Assembly (NCBI GenBank): GCA_964547135.1
Contig: CAZJMK010000004.1
Coordinates: 30,839-94,838, forward strand
DNA from: JAJXSS01 sp964547135
Lineage (GTDB): Bacteria > Planctomycetota > Phycisphaerae > Phycisphaerales > Phycisphaeraceae
Length of the DNA: 64,000 bases
Reading direction: 5' to 3'
Position 1 is the stretch's first letter, and each line of letters starts with the position of its first letter. Under the pieces are notes generated by a model. It had not been told where the DNA came from and made no database searches. It was given only the letters and a program-made list of their open reading frames with translations. The position numbers were made by a program, and so were the translations under genes. This document shows positions 43,981 to 53,409 of the stretch, piece after piece.

Positions 43981-45359
43981 GTCAGCATGAAACAATGTTG
44001 ACGGTTGACACCCGTCGCAATGAGGAACCGTATGGTTTGCCCGGCTCAGCGCGTGAGGTGCGATTGGTGCGACATTTTGACGACCGGTTGGCAATGAGTT
44101 CGTCGGCACTTGATGTCTTTGGTGGTGATACAGGGATGCCGGCGGAGGCTGCAACGGGTTTTTTTCGGGTGGCGCGAAAAGGGGAACGCTGGTGGTTGCG
44201 GACTCCGCTGGGCCATCGGTTCATACACATGGCTGTCAACTCGGTGGCCCCGGGCAAGCGTGGCGGGTCGCTTCCGCCGGGGGTGATGCGCTTTGCACCG
44301 CAGGGTGAAGCCGCGATGAAACAGCGCTTCGGCAATGACCTTTGCCGCTGGCGCGATGAAACGCTGGCGCTGCTGCATGAGCATCATTTCAACGGCACGG
44401 GGGCATGGTCGTTTGATGCCCTCCATGCACAAGGTTCGCCCCGCCCGGTGTACACGCCGATGTGGAACTTCATGAGTCAGTATGGTGAACAGCGCGGCGG
44501 CACCTGGCAGGAACCCGGCCACAAGGCTTACCCCAATCGCTGCATCTTCGTGTTTGATCCGCAATTCGCTTCATTTTGCGCCGAACACGCCCGGCAACTG
44601 GCAGCCTTGCGTCATGATCCGTATCTGCTGGGCCACTTCACCGATAACGAAATGCCCTTGCCGACGGATTCATTGCGCCGCTATCTGCAACTATCGAGCG
44701 ATGACCCCGGCCACCGTGCAGCGCTAGCATGGGTTGCACAGCAGACCGGTCGATCAGCCGATGAATCGATCATCACCGATGCCCTGTGCGAGGCCTGGTT
44801 GGGTCATGTGGTTGATACATACTTTGACATCGTCACCCGGGCGATTCGGCAGCATGACCCCAACCATCTGATACTGGGTGCGCGGTTTTACGGCGAGGAA
44901 AAAAACAACCCGCAGGTGTTTGCCGCTGCGGGAAAACACCTCGATGTGGTTTCGGTGAATCACTATTGGTGCTGGACGCCCGGCGATGAAGTGGCGCAAT
45001 GGACCCGCTGGTCGGGCAGGCCGAGCTTGATCAGCGAATGGTACGCACGTGCTGACGATACCGGGCTGCCCAATCGCACCGGTGCCGGCTGGACGGTGCG
45101 CACCCAACGCGACCGAGGTTTGTTTTATCAGAACTTCACCCTCGGTTTGCTGCAAACCCGCACCTGTGTCGGCTGGCATTGGTTCAAGTATTTGGACAAC
45201 GATCCGACGGATATCAATGCCGAACCCTCCAACCGCGATTCCAACAAGGGCATCGTTACTGCGGCATACCAACCGCATGTTCCGATGCTGGAATTGGCCG
45301 GCGAACTCAATCGCTGTGCCTACGCCATCGCGGATGTGATGGACGGCGAGCACCGGTGA
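43977..45359 (+). CDS. glycoside hydrolase-like protein, GH50 (beta-agarase) related
   Basis: A 460-residue TIM-barrel type protein. Several segments follow the GH50 plan: DPYLLGHFTDNEMPLP with Glu225 as acid/base, IRQHDPNHLILGARFYGEE, VVSVNHYW, PSLISEWYARADDTGLPN with Glu354 as nucleophile, and CVGWHWFKYLDNDPTD. The N-terminal part PFGWWLRTPLGHRFIHM-like text (GERWWLRTPLGHRFIHMAVNS) is typical of this group. GH50 enzymes release agaro-oligosaccharides, but planctomycete relatives may act on other beta-galactans. No signal peptide, unlike most agarases. The ATG overlaps the stop of the previous gene (ATGA). Confidence 0.65.
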   Translation: MSQHETMLTVDTRRNEEPYGLPGSAREVRLVRHFDDRLAMSSSALDVFGGDTGMPAEAATGFFRVARKGERWWLRTPLGHRFIHMAVNSVAPGKRGGSLPPGVMRFAPQGEAAMKQRFGNDLCRWRDETLALLHEHHFNGTGAWSFDALHAQGSPRPVYTPMWNFMSQYGEQRGGTWQEPGHKAYPNRCIFVFDPQFASFCAEHARQLAALRHDPYLLGHFTDNEMPLPTDSLRRYLQLSSDDPGHRAALAWVAQQTGRSADESIITDALCEAWLGHVVDTYFDIVTRAIRQHDPNHLILGARFYGEEKNNPQVFAAAGKHLDVVSVNHYWCWTPGDEVAQWTRWSGRPSLISEWYARADDTGLPNRTGAGWTVRTQRDRGLFYQNFTLGLLQTRTCVGWHWFKYLDNDPTDINAEPSNRDSNKGIVTAAYQPHVPMLELAGELNRCAYAIADVMDGEHR

Positions 45360-45435
45360 ACTGGTGGGTGTTGTGGCCCCGGCCCCGGTTGGTTTGCCTG
45401 TCAATGGTGCTGCGGCTCGATCGCCAACGTTGGCC

Positions 45436-48400
45436 CTATCGTAATTGCTGCAAGCGATCAAACAACGCAGGCCAATCTTCCGGCGCTTCCATCAGCAGGT
45501 TCAGCGCATGGTATTCGCCGACAAACGGTGAATAGGTCACCTGCAACCGTCCGACCTCGGCTACTTCACGCAGCAAGAACCCTCGAGCTTGATCCAACAG
45601 CAACGGGTTGTCGGCCGGTGAACCGATGAGTATCAGGTCGGCTTCGATCGTGCGCCAGCGCGGATACGATTGTGCTGCCGCATGGGTTTGTAACCCGCGT
45701 ACCACCTCGCCGGGCTTGATGCTTTGCACCGTCACGCTCCGCCCCTGTGACTCCAGCCAGGTTTTGAGTTGAGCAACCCGATCACGCCAGTCCGCATCGT
45801 CCATCTGCGTTGATGTCAATGCCAACACCAACGGCGTATGTGAACGAGCCATGAATTGTCGCAAGGCTTGATTGTGCCCAAGTTGCGTTGTTGTGTTCGC
45901 CGATAGGTTGAAATGCGTTTGTGCTTCGATGCCCGCGAGCAGGTCACGGGCTTTGAGTTTGTATTCACCAGCCATGCTCGCATGAATCGGCAATTTGGTC
46001 AGTTGCCCCGTGCCGGCGTAAAGGGTGACCTGTTCCCCCGTGGCTTGTCGCACCAGTTGAAGCTCAACGGGCAGCCCATCGCCGGCGTTGCTGGTGACAA
46101 TCGCATGAGCTTTTTCGCCGACCTTATCATGACTGCCGGTTGCCACATCGACCCGCACCGCCAGCGTCTGCACCTGTTCCCTCGGCAGGGCGAACATGAC
46201 AAAACCGCGCTGTGCCAGAGGCAATTGTCGTACCTGATTCGTACTCAGCAGTTGCCCCTGATGCAGCTCGTAAATCGGCCGTTCGGTATGCCAATGCAGG
46301 TTGGCCGTCTGCTCCGTGACATGCTGCCAGGGGTTTTTATCGGCTTCGTGTCCGTAATTCAGCACGGTGACATACTGCGTGTCGCCGGTCTGATGCGTGA
46401 CCACCCAGACCGTCGGCTCATCACTCCAGGCCGGGCCGCGTTCGACATCACCCAGCACACGGCGCAGCTCGGCGATGTTGTCACGATTGCGTTCCAACAG
46501 CACCGACAGCACATCATGATGAAAGTGATGCAGTCCGCCGGTGGTGGCCATGAGGTATGAGCGAATACGTAAATCGGTGGCGGTGGCTCGCACCGGGGCG
46601 ACCGATTCATGATCGGTCAGCACCCGTCCGCCCTGTTGAATGAACTGTTGCAGGGCAGGTTCGAGGCCCTGATGCCACGACCATGATTCATCGCCCGCAG
46701 GCAGACCGGTGAGCAGTATCACCTTCATGCTCGTCGGCAGACCACGCCTGAGTTCGGCCGGCGTGATGATGCGGGCATTGAACCCCGCAGCCATGGCCAA
46801 CAACAGCGCTTCGGTGGTTTTGCCCTCGTGCGGACCGGTGATCGTGGCGATGCTCCCGTAACGATCCACCCCTTCGCCCCGTGCCTTGTCATCGGGCTTG
46901 CGGCGCATCAGGGCCTGTTCATGCACATACAAAATGCCCACCGTGGCCAGCGGCTGTGCCCCCACGTAAGCCCCGCCCATCCGATGCACCCATTGATTGA
47001 TTCGTTTTTGTGTTTCCGCCACCTCCGCTTTGGCCTGCGGTCCACGATCCTGCGGCAGCCAGTTCGACCCCACCGCTTGCACACCACGGGTGAGTGCCAG
47101 TGCATACTCACGCTCACGGGCCGGCCCGTGTTGATGAATGTCAAAATCGTCCAACAACGCCCACGCCGGCTTGTCCGGGTGGTACGATCGCAGACGATCC
47201 AACAGCGCGATGTTGTGCACCGGCTTGGTTTGCTGGGTTTCGTTCCAGTCGTAAGCCATCAGCACATCCAGTCCGCTGAACATCGCCTCGCCCGGCATCG
47301 AGGCCCACGCCCAACCGCCCGTCGCACCCACCCCCGGCGATGAACCGAACGACCCGGTGGTCACCCACAACCGCGCATCAATTTCGTGCAGTGCCCGCTG
47401 AAAATACCCGTAATCCGCAAAGGCACGGTCGTAACGCCCGATGTATTGCACAAAATCAGCCCAGTTGCGGGCAGGGCGTTCATAATCACGCAGCGGCCCC
47501 GTCGGCAACGTCGGCACCTTCCCCTCCCATGAATCGCCCATCATCACCTGCAATGCCCGGCCCCAGTGCTTTTCCGGGATCGGCGGCGACCAGTCCCAAA
47601 AATAGACATACCCTGCATTGTCCGCCCCAAACATCGACCCCATATACGACGGATAGCGTGCCATCCGCTGCGCCACCAGTTGGGTATCACGATACAACGG
47701 CATGCGCCACTGCGGCAGATTGTGCGTATAAAACGTAAGGTTGGAATCCTGCAAAAACAACAGGTTCAACCCGCCCCGCACACCATGTTCCGAAAGCGCC
47801 GCCAAAAGCCGGTCATAGCTGTGCCGATCCGTCGGTTTCATCAGCGATCCGCCCCGCGTCTGTTCCACCACCAGGTCGTAACCCTGTTGCGCCAAAAATT
47901 GTGCGTACCCCTGTGCATCGGTCAGGTTGGCAAAGCGATGCCCTTTGTTGTAATTGCCCGGCCCATGCTCGGCATACATGAAATGTCCGCCGCTCATGCC
48001 ATGTGTCAATGACAATGTGAAATTCATCACCGGCGACCGGGGCACCTCCAACCCCAACAGGTCTTTCATGTCCCTGATTTGTCGGGTGTAGGTCAGCGGC
48101 ATCGGCAACGCTGGTTCGCTCATCAATTCATGCGCCGGTCGCAGTGCCGATGTCCCTTCCATCAGTTGTCGTATTTGATCGGCCTTCACCGCCTCGGCCA
48201 ACAGGTGAAAATCCTCCAACGTCGCTGACAGCGGTACGCGCTTGACACTGTCGCTGCCCTGTTCGTGGCCGAAAACCAACGGCTGATCGTTATTCGCCAA
48301 AGCCTTGCCGTGCGCCGATCGTGCCACCGAATGCCCATCGACAAACACCTCAACGCCCGGCCCCCCTGCGTATGTCAATGCCACATGATGCCACTGACCA

Positions 48401-50298
48401 GCCTTGATTTTGGCTTGACCGCCCGACCATGTGTTGAACCAGTTGGAGCCATTGAACCCATCAAAACCGACGTGCCCGCCGGGGCTGATATACAGGCCAA
48501 ACGGCGTACCCTGCCACCAGCCGGCACGTTTGCTGACCAGCGTGGCCGGGCCGCCCACGGGCATTTGGTCCAGTCGCACCCAACCGGCGAGGGTGAAATT
48601 TTCGCTGATGGGGTTGAGGGCCGGGCCATGCGCCACCCGCACCGTGGCACCCTTGCCATTGAGTTTGACAGCTTTGCCTTTGCGACCCTCGACAAAAACC
48701 GCACCATCGCGTAATTCACCATGGGCACGCATCGGCCCGGTGTCTTCCACCAGTTCGCTGTCAAGCCGCGGGGCCATGGTCCAACGTGCTGCCAATGGCA
48801 GTGCTTCCGCTGATGCACTTGCGGTTGCGTTTGCCCCCGACATCGCAGCCACACGTTCCACCGCCGCCAGGTCTTCCTGCCACGCTTTCATGTACGTGAT
48901 CGAAGGTGATTCCGCAATCGCCTTGACCACGATGCCGTTGCGCTCCTCCGCAAACGTGCGTACCACATCACGCGGCTGCCCCGGTTCATACGGCTCCAAC
49001 CCCACCTGAACTTCAAACCTCACCCCATCGACATTCAATTCATACGGGTGATCACCGCCGGTCGGCATCCATAATGTCAGCGATTGCCACGGGCCATTTT
49101 TGTTGAATAGTTCATGCCCCTTCCAGCTCACCGACACCTGATTGATTTTGGCTGTATCACCACGCTCAATTTGCACCGGGAACGCCCACACTTCCAACTC
49201 ATTGTTCGAACCGCGGGCGGTGCGATGAGCTGTGTAAATAAATCGTCGGCCCCACAGCCAATCCGTGGCCCGAAACCAGTGATCGCCCGGCTGCAATCGT
49301 TCATCGTCCTCCCCTGCGAACACGGACATGTTCTGCGGTTGCGAGCGCAGCGGGATGAACGCATCCATCCGCCCGTTCTCGCCCATCACGGCCCGATCAT
49401 TCCACCACAGGGCGATGAAATCTTCCGCACGATCACCGGTTTTTCGTTCCACTGCCTGAAACAACGTCTGATCCGCCGGTCGCTGACCCACCGGTACACC
49501 GAAGCGCGACAAACGCAATTTCACCGGTTGCCGTGCCGGGGCGAAATCCTGCGCCCTGGCCTGCCGCGTGGCCGGTGATTCGCCACGATATAACGCCGTC
49601 ACCGCCGACGCGGGCAGCGCTGCCGCATACACCCGCACATCGCCGATCAACCCCTTGAATTTTGACCGTTCTCCGTGCTGCCAACCACCGGCCATTTCGT
49701 ACCCCAGCACCATCGGTTCATCATTGTGCGCAAAACCAGCCGCCATCTTTTTCGCGGCGATCCGCTCCCCGTTCAGGTACAACACCACTTCGCCGTCGGG
49801 CTGATGGGTGAACGCCAGGTGACTCCATTGATTGAGCGGCAGGTGTTTGCCCGTGGTCGTAAAACTGCCCGCCCCATCGTTGCCGTTGGACCCATCCAAA
49901 TACAGTTCACCGTTGTTGCGCATGCCCAGGGTGAAGGGCGTGGGTATCCATAACTGGGTTCGCTTGGTCAGAAAACCGCAGGTGTGCTGGGTGCGTGTTT
50001 CGGGGTTAACCCACAACGACACCGTCACCGGCGTACCGATGCGATGCAACAGTTCGCTGCGTAAATACAGCCGATTGTCCTTGTCTCCGGTAAAGCGGGC
50101 CACGACACCCAATCGCTCATCAACCGCAGTTTCAACGCCGCTGGCAAGGCGCACGTTGACATTCATCCCCGAAACATCGACGAGCTTTTGCTCTTCCCCG
50201 CTGCGCAAATGAAGCAGCATCGGCCAGGGCTGCGCCTGTGCGCTTGCGAACCCGTTTAACAGAACAAGCAACCACAGGCCGATCTTTTTCAAGCTCAT
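45436..50298 (-). CDS. giant secreted double-LamG glycoside hydrolase-like protein
   Basis: A 1620-residue secreted protein. Signal peptide about 1-23 (GLWLLVLLNGFASAQA). First LamG domain about 40-235 (VTVSLWVNPETRTQ, LNQWSHLAFTHQPDGEVVLYLNGERI, GLIGDVRVYA), a linker with a beta-sandwich, second LamG about 500-700 (FTLAGWVRLDQMPV, GQWHHVALTYAGGPGVEVFVDG). Then a large barrel-like domain (about 720-1120; YVYFWDWSPPIPEKHWG, VLMAYDWNETQQTKP) and an amidotransferase-like domain near 1130-1270 (FNARIITPAELRRGLP, LQQFIQQGGRVLTDHES) as in GH42 trimerisation domains. The exact family is not known to me. GGGAG 6 bases before the ATG. It is last in a GntR, PEP-CTERM, pseudopilin series. Confidence 0.7.
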   Translation of the reverse strand: MSLKKIGLWLLVLLNGFASAQAQPWPMLLHLRSGEEQKLVDVSGMNVNVRLASGVETAVDERLGVVARFTGDKDNRLYLRSELLHRIGTPVTVSLWVNPETRTQHTCGFLTKRTQLWIPTPFTLGMRNNGELYLDGSNGNDGAGSFTTTGKHLPLNQWSHLAFTHQPDGEVVLYLNGERIAAKKMAAGFAHNDEPMVLGYEMAGGWQHGERSKFKGLIGDVRVYAAALPASAVTALYRGESPATRQARAQDFAPARQPVKLRLSRFGVPVGQRPADQTLFQAVERKTGDRAEDFIALWWNDRAVMGENGRMDAFIPLRSQPQNMSVFAGEDDERLQPGDHWFRATDWLWGRRFIYTAHRTARGSNNELEVWAFPVQIERGDTAKINQVSVSWKGHELFNKNGPWQSLTLWMPTGGDHPYELNVDGVRFEVQVGLEPYEPGQPRDVVRTFAEERNGIVVKAIAESPSITYMKAWQEDLAAVERVAAMSGANATASASAEALPLAARWTMAPRLDSELVEDTGPMRAHGELRDGAVFVEGRKGKAVKLNGKGATVRVAHGPALNPISENFTLAGWVRLDQMPVGGPATLVSKRAGWWQGTPFGLYISPGGHVGFDGFNGSNWFNTWSGGQAKIKAGQWHHVALTYAGGPGVEVFVDGHSVARSAHGKALANNDQPLVFGHEQGSDSVKRVPLSATLEDFHLLAEAVKADQIRQLMEGTSALRPAHELMSEPALPMPLTYTRQIRDMKDLLGLEVPRSPVMNFTLSLTHGMSGGHFMYAEHGPGNYNKGHRFANLTDAQGYAQFLAQQGYDLVVEQTRGGSLMKPTDRHSYDRLLAALSEHGVRGGLNLLFLQDSNLTFYTHNLPQWRMPLYRDTQLVAQRMARYPSYMGSMFGADNAGYVYFWDWSPPIPEKHWGRALQVMMGDSWEGKVPTLPTGPLRDYERPARNWADFVQYIGRYDRAFADYGYFQRALHEIDARLWVTTGSFGSSPGVGATGGWAWASMPGEAMFSGLDVLMAYDWNETQQTKPVHNIALLDRLRSYHPDKPAWALLDDFDIHQHGPAREREYALALTRGVQAVGSNWLPQDRGPQAKAEVAETQKRINQWVHRMGGAYVGAQPLATVGILYVHEQALMRRKPDDKARGEGVDRYGSIATITGPHEGKTTEALLLAMAAGFNARIITPAELRRGLPTSMKVILLTGLPAGDESWSWHQGLEPALQQFIQQGGRVLTDHESVAPVRATATDLRIRSYLMATTGGLHHFHHDVLSVLLERNRDNIAELRRVLGDVERGPAWSDEPTVWVVTHQTGDTQYVTVLNYGHEADKNPWQHVTEQTANLHWHTERPIYELHQGQLLSTNQVRQLPLAQRGFVMFALPREQVQTLAVRVDVATGSHDKVGEKAHAIVTSNAGDGLPVELQLVRQATGEQVTLYAGTGQLTKLPIHASMAGEYKLKARDLLAGIEAQTHFNLSANTTTQLGHNQALRQFMARSHTPLVLALTSTQMDDADWRDRVAQLKTWLESQGRSVTVQSIKPGEVVRGLQTHAAAQSYPRWRTIEADLILIGSPADNPLLLDQARGFLLREVAEVGRLQVTYSPFVGEYHALNLLMEAPEDWPALFDRLQQLR

Positions 50299-50380
50299 GA
50301 CGGCTCCCAAAACGAACACGCGCAATGAATTCAAACGATGGAACGCAGGTAACGGAGCAGGGGCATCCTCTGTGCGTTGT

Positions 50381-51133
50381 TCAGCGAATCGAATCGCGGA
50401 ATCGACCCGGACGGAAAATCGTCGTCACCCGTACCCGTTCCACATGACCATCGTGAAACAGCATGGTGGGGTTGCCCTTGGCCCAAAGCAGTCCATTGTG
50501 AACATAACCATCGGTGCTGTCGGGGTGATGGTTGTCAAATTCGAAACTCCATATGCCGATTTCCCACACGCCCAGCGATCCGCCGGTGCCCTGTGCCTTG
50601 GCCCAGGCAGCGTTGCCCCAGCGCATGGTCGGGCTGTCGATGGCGTAGGCTTTGGTGCCCAGCGTCAAAGGGGCCCAGGTGTCATGATCGACAATGTTGT
50701 CCGGGCGGTAGGCTTTGCGCCCCTTGGCGATGATGCTCTGGTTTTCACCCCCGCGGGAATAGGGCACGATCACCCGGTATGAGTTGAAGTTGCTGATCGG
50801 GCCGCGCACGGCTGAAAAATCCAGCGGGCATTTGAGGGTGGGCGTCGGGTAGGTACCGCCCGAGACGATGTAATGTTCCAGCGGTCGATCCCACGCCGAG
50901 TTGCGAAAGTCACTGGCATCCACCGCCTGCACCGGTACAAACTGTTGAAAATCACTCATATACCCCGCCACCGCCACACCCAGTTGCCGCATGTTGGTCG
51001 AGCATTGGGTCATGCGTGCCACATCGCGTGCCGAGCGCAACGCTGGCAAAAGCAGCGCCACCAGCAATGCAATGATGCTGATCACCACCAGCAGTTCGAT
51101 GAGCGTAAACGCGGATCGTCGTTGTCGGGTCAT
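50381..51133 (-). CDS. prepilin-type protein
   Basis: A 250-residue pseudopilin: QRRSA-FTLIELLVVISIIALL, then ALRSARDVARMTQCSTNMRQLG, the usual planctomycete continuation. The C-terminus NPTMLFHDGHVERV retains the DG of the H-X9-DG pattern but the His is farther away. AAGGAG 7 bases before the ATG. It lies between the PEP-CTERM gene (84 bp upstream) and the giant LamG gene (82 bp downstream). Confidence 0.88.
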   Translation of the reverse strand: MTRQRRSAFTLIELLVVISIIALLVALLLPALRSARDVARMTQCSTNMRQLGVAVAGYMSDFQQFVPVQAVDASDFRNSAWDRPLEHYIVSGGTYPTPTLKCPLDFSAVRGPISNFNSYRVIVPYSRGGENQSIIAKGRKAYRPDNIVDHDTWAPLTLGTKAYAIDSPTMRWGNAAWAKAQGTGGSLGVWEIGIWSFEFDNHHPDSTDGYVHNGLLWAKGNPTMLFHDGHVERVRVTTIFRPGRFRDSIR

Positions 51134-51217
51134 GGTGAACTCCTTGCGTAAATGACAGCCGAAATATGTCGGAAATACACCCAGGCGGCTTTCACCGCCC
51201 CGGTGCTTGGAGGAGGA

Positions 51218-51967
51218 TCAATGGTGTTGCCGTCGTCGGCGAGCTGCCAGCAGCAGTGCTCCGCCGCCCAACAGCGCCAGCGATGCCGGTTCGGGGACGA
51301 GGTTGACTTCACCCTGCAAGCGCACGTTGTCAATGCGGCTGATCATGTTGTGAACGTCAATACCCGAATCATTGTTGTCCGTGATGTAAAAGCGGAAGGT
51401 CACATCGCCGGTCAGTGCCGTGTACGAACCAGGCAACGCAATCGTCAGCAACTCCGGCGTCGTACTGTTGTTGGCCGTGGTGCTTCGCGTGGCGGTGCCC
51501 AGGGTCGTGGCATATCCGTCCACATTCGAACGTACAAAAAATGTCGAGGTGAAATTGAACGGGTTGCCGCCTCGAAAAACATTGCCATTCTGATTGCCGT
51601 AGTTGAAGGACAATTCCGTCAGGTCCAACTGGAAACCACTGCCGGCACGAATCGTAAAGCTGAAAAAGGTGTCCGTGCCCGCCAGGGCTGTCGCTTCCGT
51701 ATTGGCTGTGACATACGATCGCGCAAACACATTACCAACAGTCGCCGAGAACCCACTGCCTGTTCCAGCAAAGCCGCCCGTCGGATAACCGGCTGTGCTG
51801 AAGTGATTGACAAACGGGTCGGCGGTGGCGTTGGTGACGGTATCCACCGAATTGGCTGAACCACTGGTGAATGGGTAATCCGCCAGTATCACCGCTGACT
51901 GCGCCACAGCGGTCAGCGAACCGACCATGATGCCCGCAAAAATCGTTCTCCCGATGATGCTCGACAT
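51218..51967 (-). CDS. PEP-CTERM sorted surface protein
   Basis: A 249-residue exported protein. Signal peptide about 1-25 (TIFAGIMVGSLTAVAQSA), a beta-rich body rich in Asn, Thr and Gly with no catalytic motif, then VPEPASLALLGGGALLLAAR plus Arg, a classic PEP-CTERM. GGAGGG 7 bases before the ATG at 51967; the open frame continues to 52033. The body probably forms a jelly-roll or lectin-like fold (IDNVRLQGEVN at its end is typical). It follows the GntR-type gene by 79 bp. Confidence 0.88.
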   Translation of the reverse strand: MSSIIGRTIFAGIMVGSLTAVAQSAVILADYPFTSGSANSVDTVTNATADPFVNHFSTAGYPTGGFAGTGSGFSATVGNVFARSYVTANTEATALAGTDTFFSFTIRAGSGFQLDLTELSFNYGNQNGNVFRGGNPFNFTSTFFVRSNVDGYATTLGTATRSTTANNSTTPELLTIALPGSYTALTGDVTFRFYITDNNDSGIDVHNMISRIDNVRLQGEVNLVPEPASLALLGGGALLLAARRRRQHH

Positions 51968-52045
51968 GGCAAACCCTCCGTATTTCATAGACCGATGACT
52001 CCGCCGAACCACGACAAGTGATCGGCTGAACATCGCAATTGAGGC

Positions 52046-53206
52046 TTATGTCAACGCGCTGATGGGTATCAGACGCGGCTGAACCACCCGTCGCTCTGCC
52101 TGCTCCGGCAACCTTCCCGCCAGTCGATCCATCAACAATTCAACCATCGCCTGGCCCATCAAAGTGTTGTTTTTGTCCACCGTGGCCACCGGCACACTGG
52201 GTTCAAATCGCCGCTCTTCGCAGTCCAGGTGAATGTTGTCGTAACCGACGATGGCCGGCTGATGACGTTCCGGGTCGTGCCCGAACAGCCGAAGTGCCGA
52301 TGCCACCGCAAAACTGTCGCGGTCCGTCACCACCATCACCGCATCAATGGTTTTGCAGTCCACCGGCGAAGCCAGCAGGTACCCGGCCAATCGCTTGACG
52401 TAATCATCAAATTGCCCCCGATCCGCCAGGGCGCTGTCCACCGGAGGCACCTGCACCGCCGGCAAAGGCTCCAGCCCTGCTTCGCGCATGGCTCGCTCGT
52501 ACCCGCAACGCCGAGCTTTCATCCAGTAAAGCTCCAGCGGTGACGACCACAATTGCACAATGCTGCGCCGCTGTTGTGACAACAGCCAACGGGTCAGTTC
52601 GTAGCCGCCTTGCTCATGATCCGAGACGACCCGGTCGTACCCGGCCAGTTCGGGGTGATCGCCATACACCACCACCGGCACCCCCGTGGCCCGCAAACAT
52701 TCGACCGCCTTGAGGGTGTCCTTTCCTCCGGCAAACACCTCCGGCACCAATACCCCCATCGGCCGTGCCTCAGCCAATTTTTGCACCTGGCCCTCCGAAA
52801 GCTCACGCAGGTTCAGGGCAATGGCATGGCACTCGGCCTTCTGCACGGCCGACACCACCCCCATCGTGGCGTATTCCACCCAACGCACCACTCCGCTGGC
52901 TGAACTGGACCAGGGCGGCATCAACACCGCAATCGCACGCTGCATCCAGGTGTGTTCCTGCTCGGCTTTCACACTGACAATGCGTCGTCGGCCACGTTGA
53001 AGCACCAACCCTTCGTGACTCAAGTCCTCAAGTGCCCGGCGCAATGTGGTGCGATGCACACGGAAATGGTTGGCCAAGGCCCGTTCCGACGGCAAAGCAC
53101 TCTGACCACGCAACGCCCCCGTGCGAATCATGTCACGTAACTGCCCTGCCACATGAATGCGCTGGCTTACGGCGGCGGGCAATTCCATGGATGTGAGACT
53201 GGACAT
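52046..53206 (-). CDS. GntR-LacI hybrid transcriptional regulator (AraR-type), paralogue 2
   Basis: A 386-residue regulator like that at 19905: GntR winged helix about 15-75 (GALRGQSALPSERALANHFRVHRTTLRRALEDLSHEGLV) and a LacI-like sensor about 95-380 (GVPVVVYGDHPELAGYDRVVSDHEQGGYELTRWLL, DAVMVVTDRDSFAVASAL, PAIVGYDNIHLDC). The late DKNNTLMGQAMVELLMDRLAG segment is nearly identical in the paralogue (DKNNAALAEAMVKLLLDRVGG). ATG at 53206 with GAGG further upstream. It is first in a row of four co-directed genes ending with the giant LamG protein and is divergent from a sulfatase gene. Confidence 0.88.
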   Translation of the reverse strand: MSSLTSMELPAAVSQRIHVAGQLRDMIRTGALRGQSALPSERALANHFRVHRTTLRRALEDLSHEGLVLQRGRRRIVSVKAEQEHTWMQRAIAVLMPPWSSSASGVVRWVEYATMGVVSAVQKAECHAIALNLRELSEGQVQKLAEARPMGVLVPEVFAGGKDTLKAVECLRATGVPVVVYGDHPELAGYDRVVSDHEQGGYELTRWLLSQQRRSIVQLWSSPLELYWMKARRCGYERAMREAGLEPLPAVQVPPVDSALADRGQFDDYVKRLAGYLLASPVDCKTIDAVMVVTDRDSFAVASALRLFGHDPERHQPAIVGYDNIHLDCEERRFEPSVPVATVDKNNTLMGQAMVELLMDRLAGRLPEQAERRVVQPRLIPISALT

Positions 53207-53254
53207 TGGCCGACCTCATCTGCCTCATGGCTGTGCCATTGACATGAACCAATC

Positions 53255-53306
53255 CATCATCGGTTCCACTTTAAATCACTGTAACACCAAAATGAAACCA
53301 TGTCAA
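53255..53306 (-). promoter_or_regulatory. promoter of the second GntR-type gene
   Basis: Read on the minus strand: TTGACA (53306-53301), 17 bases, TACAGT (53283-53278). Just downstream lies the imperfect palindrome TGGAACC...GGTTCA over the start region, a candidate operator in the same place as in the first GntR gene, though with a different sequence. Confidence 0.6.
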
Positions 53307-53342
53307 GTATTCATGCAATTATTCACCCAATTTATCATTCTG

Positions 53343-53356
53343 AAAATTCGATTTTA
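53343..53356. promoter_or_regulatory. degenerate LacI-type operator in the divergent region
   Basis: AAAATTCGATTTTA resembles GAAAANCGNTTTTC, with matching central CG and right arm but mismatches at the edges. It lies about 55 bp before the sulfatase start. Confidence 0.35.
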
Positions 53357-53409
53357 CACGTTAATTATTGCGTTTATTGTGACTTTTGGGCACATTATGG
53401 TACATTGAT

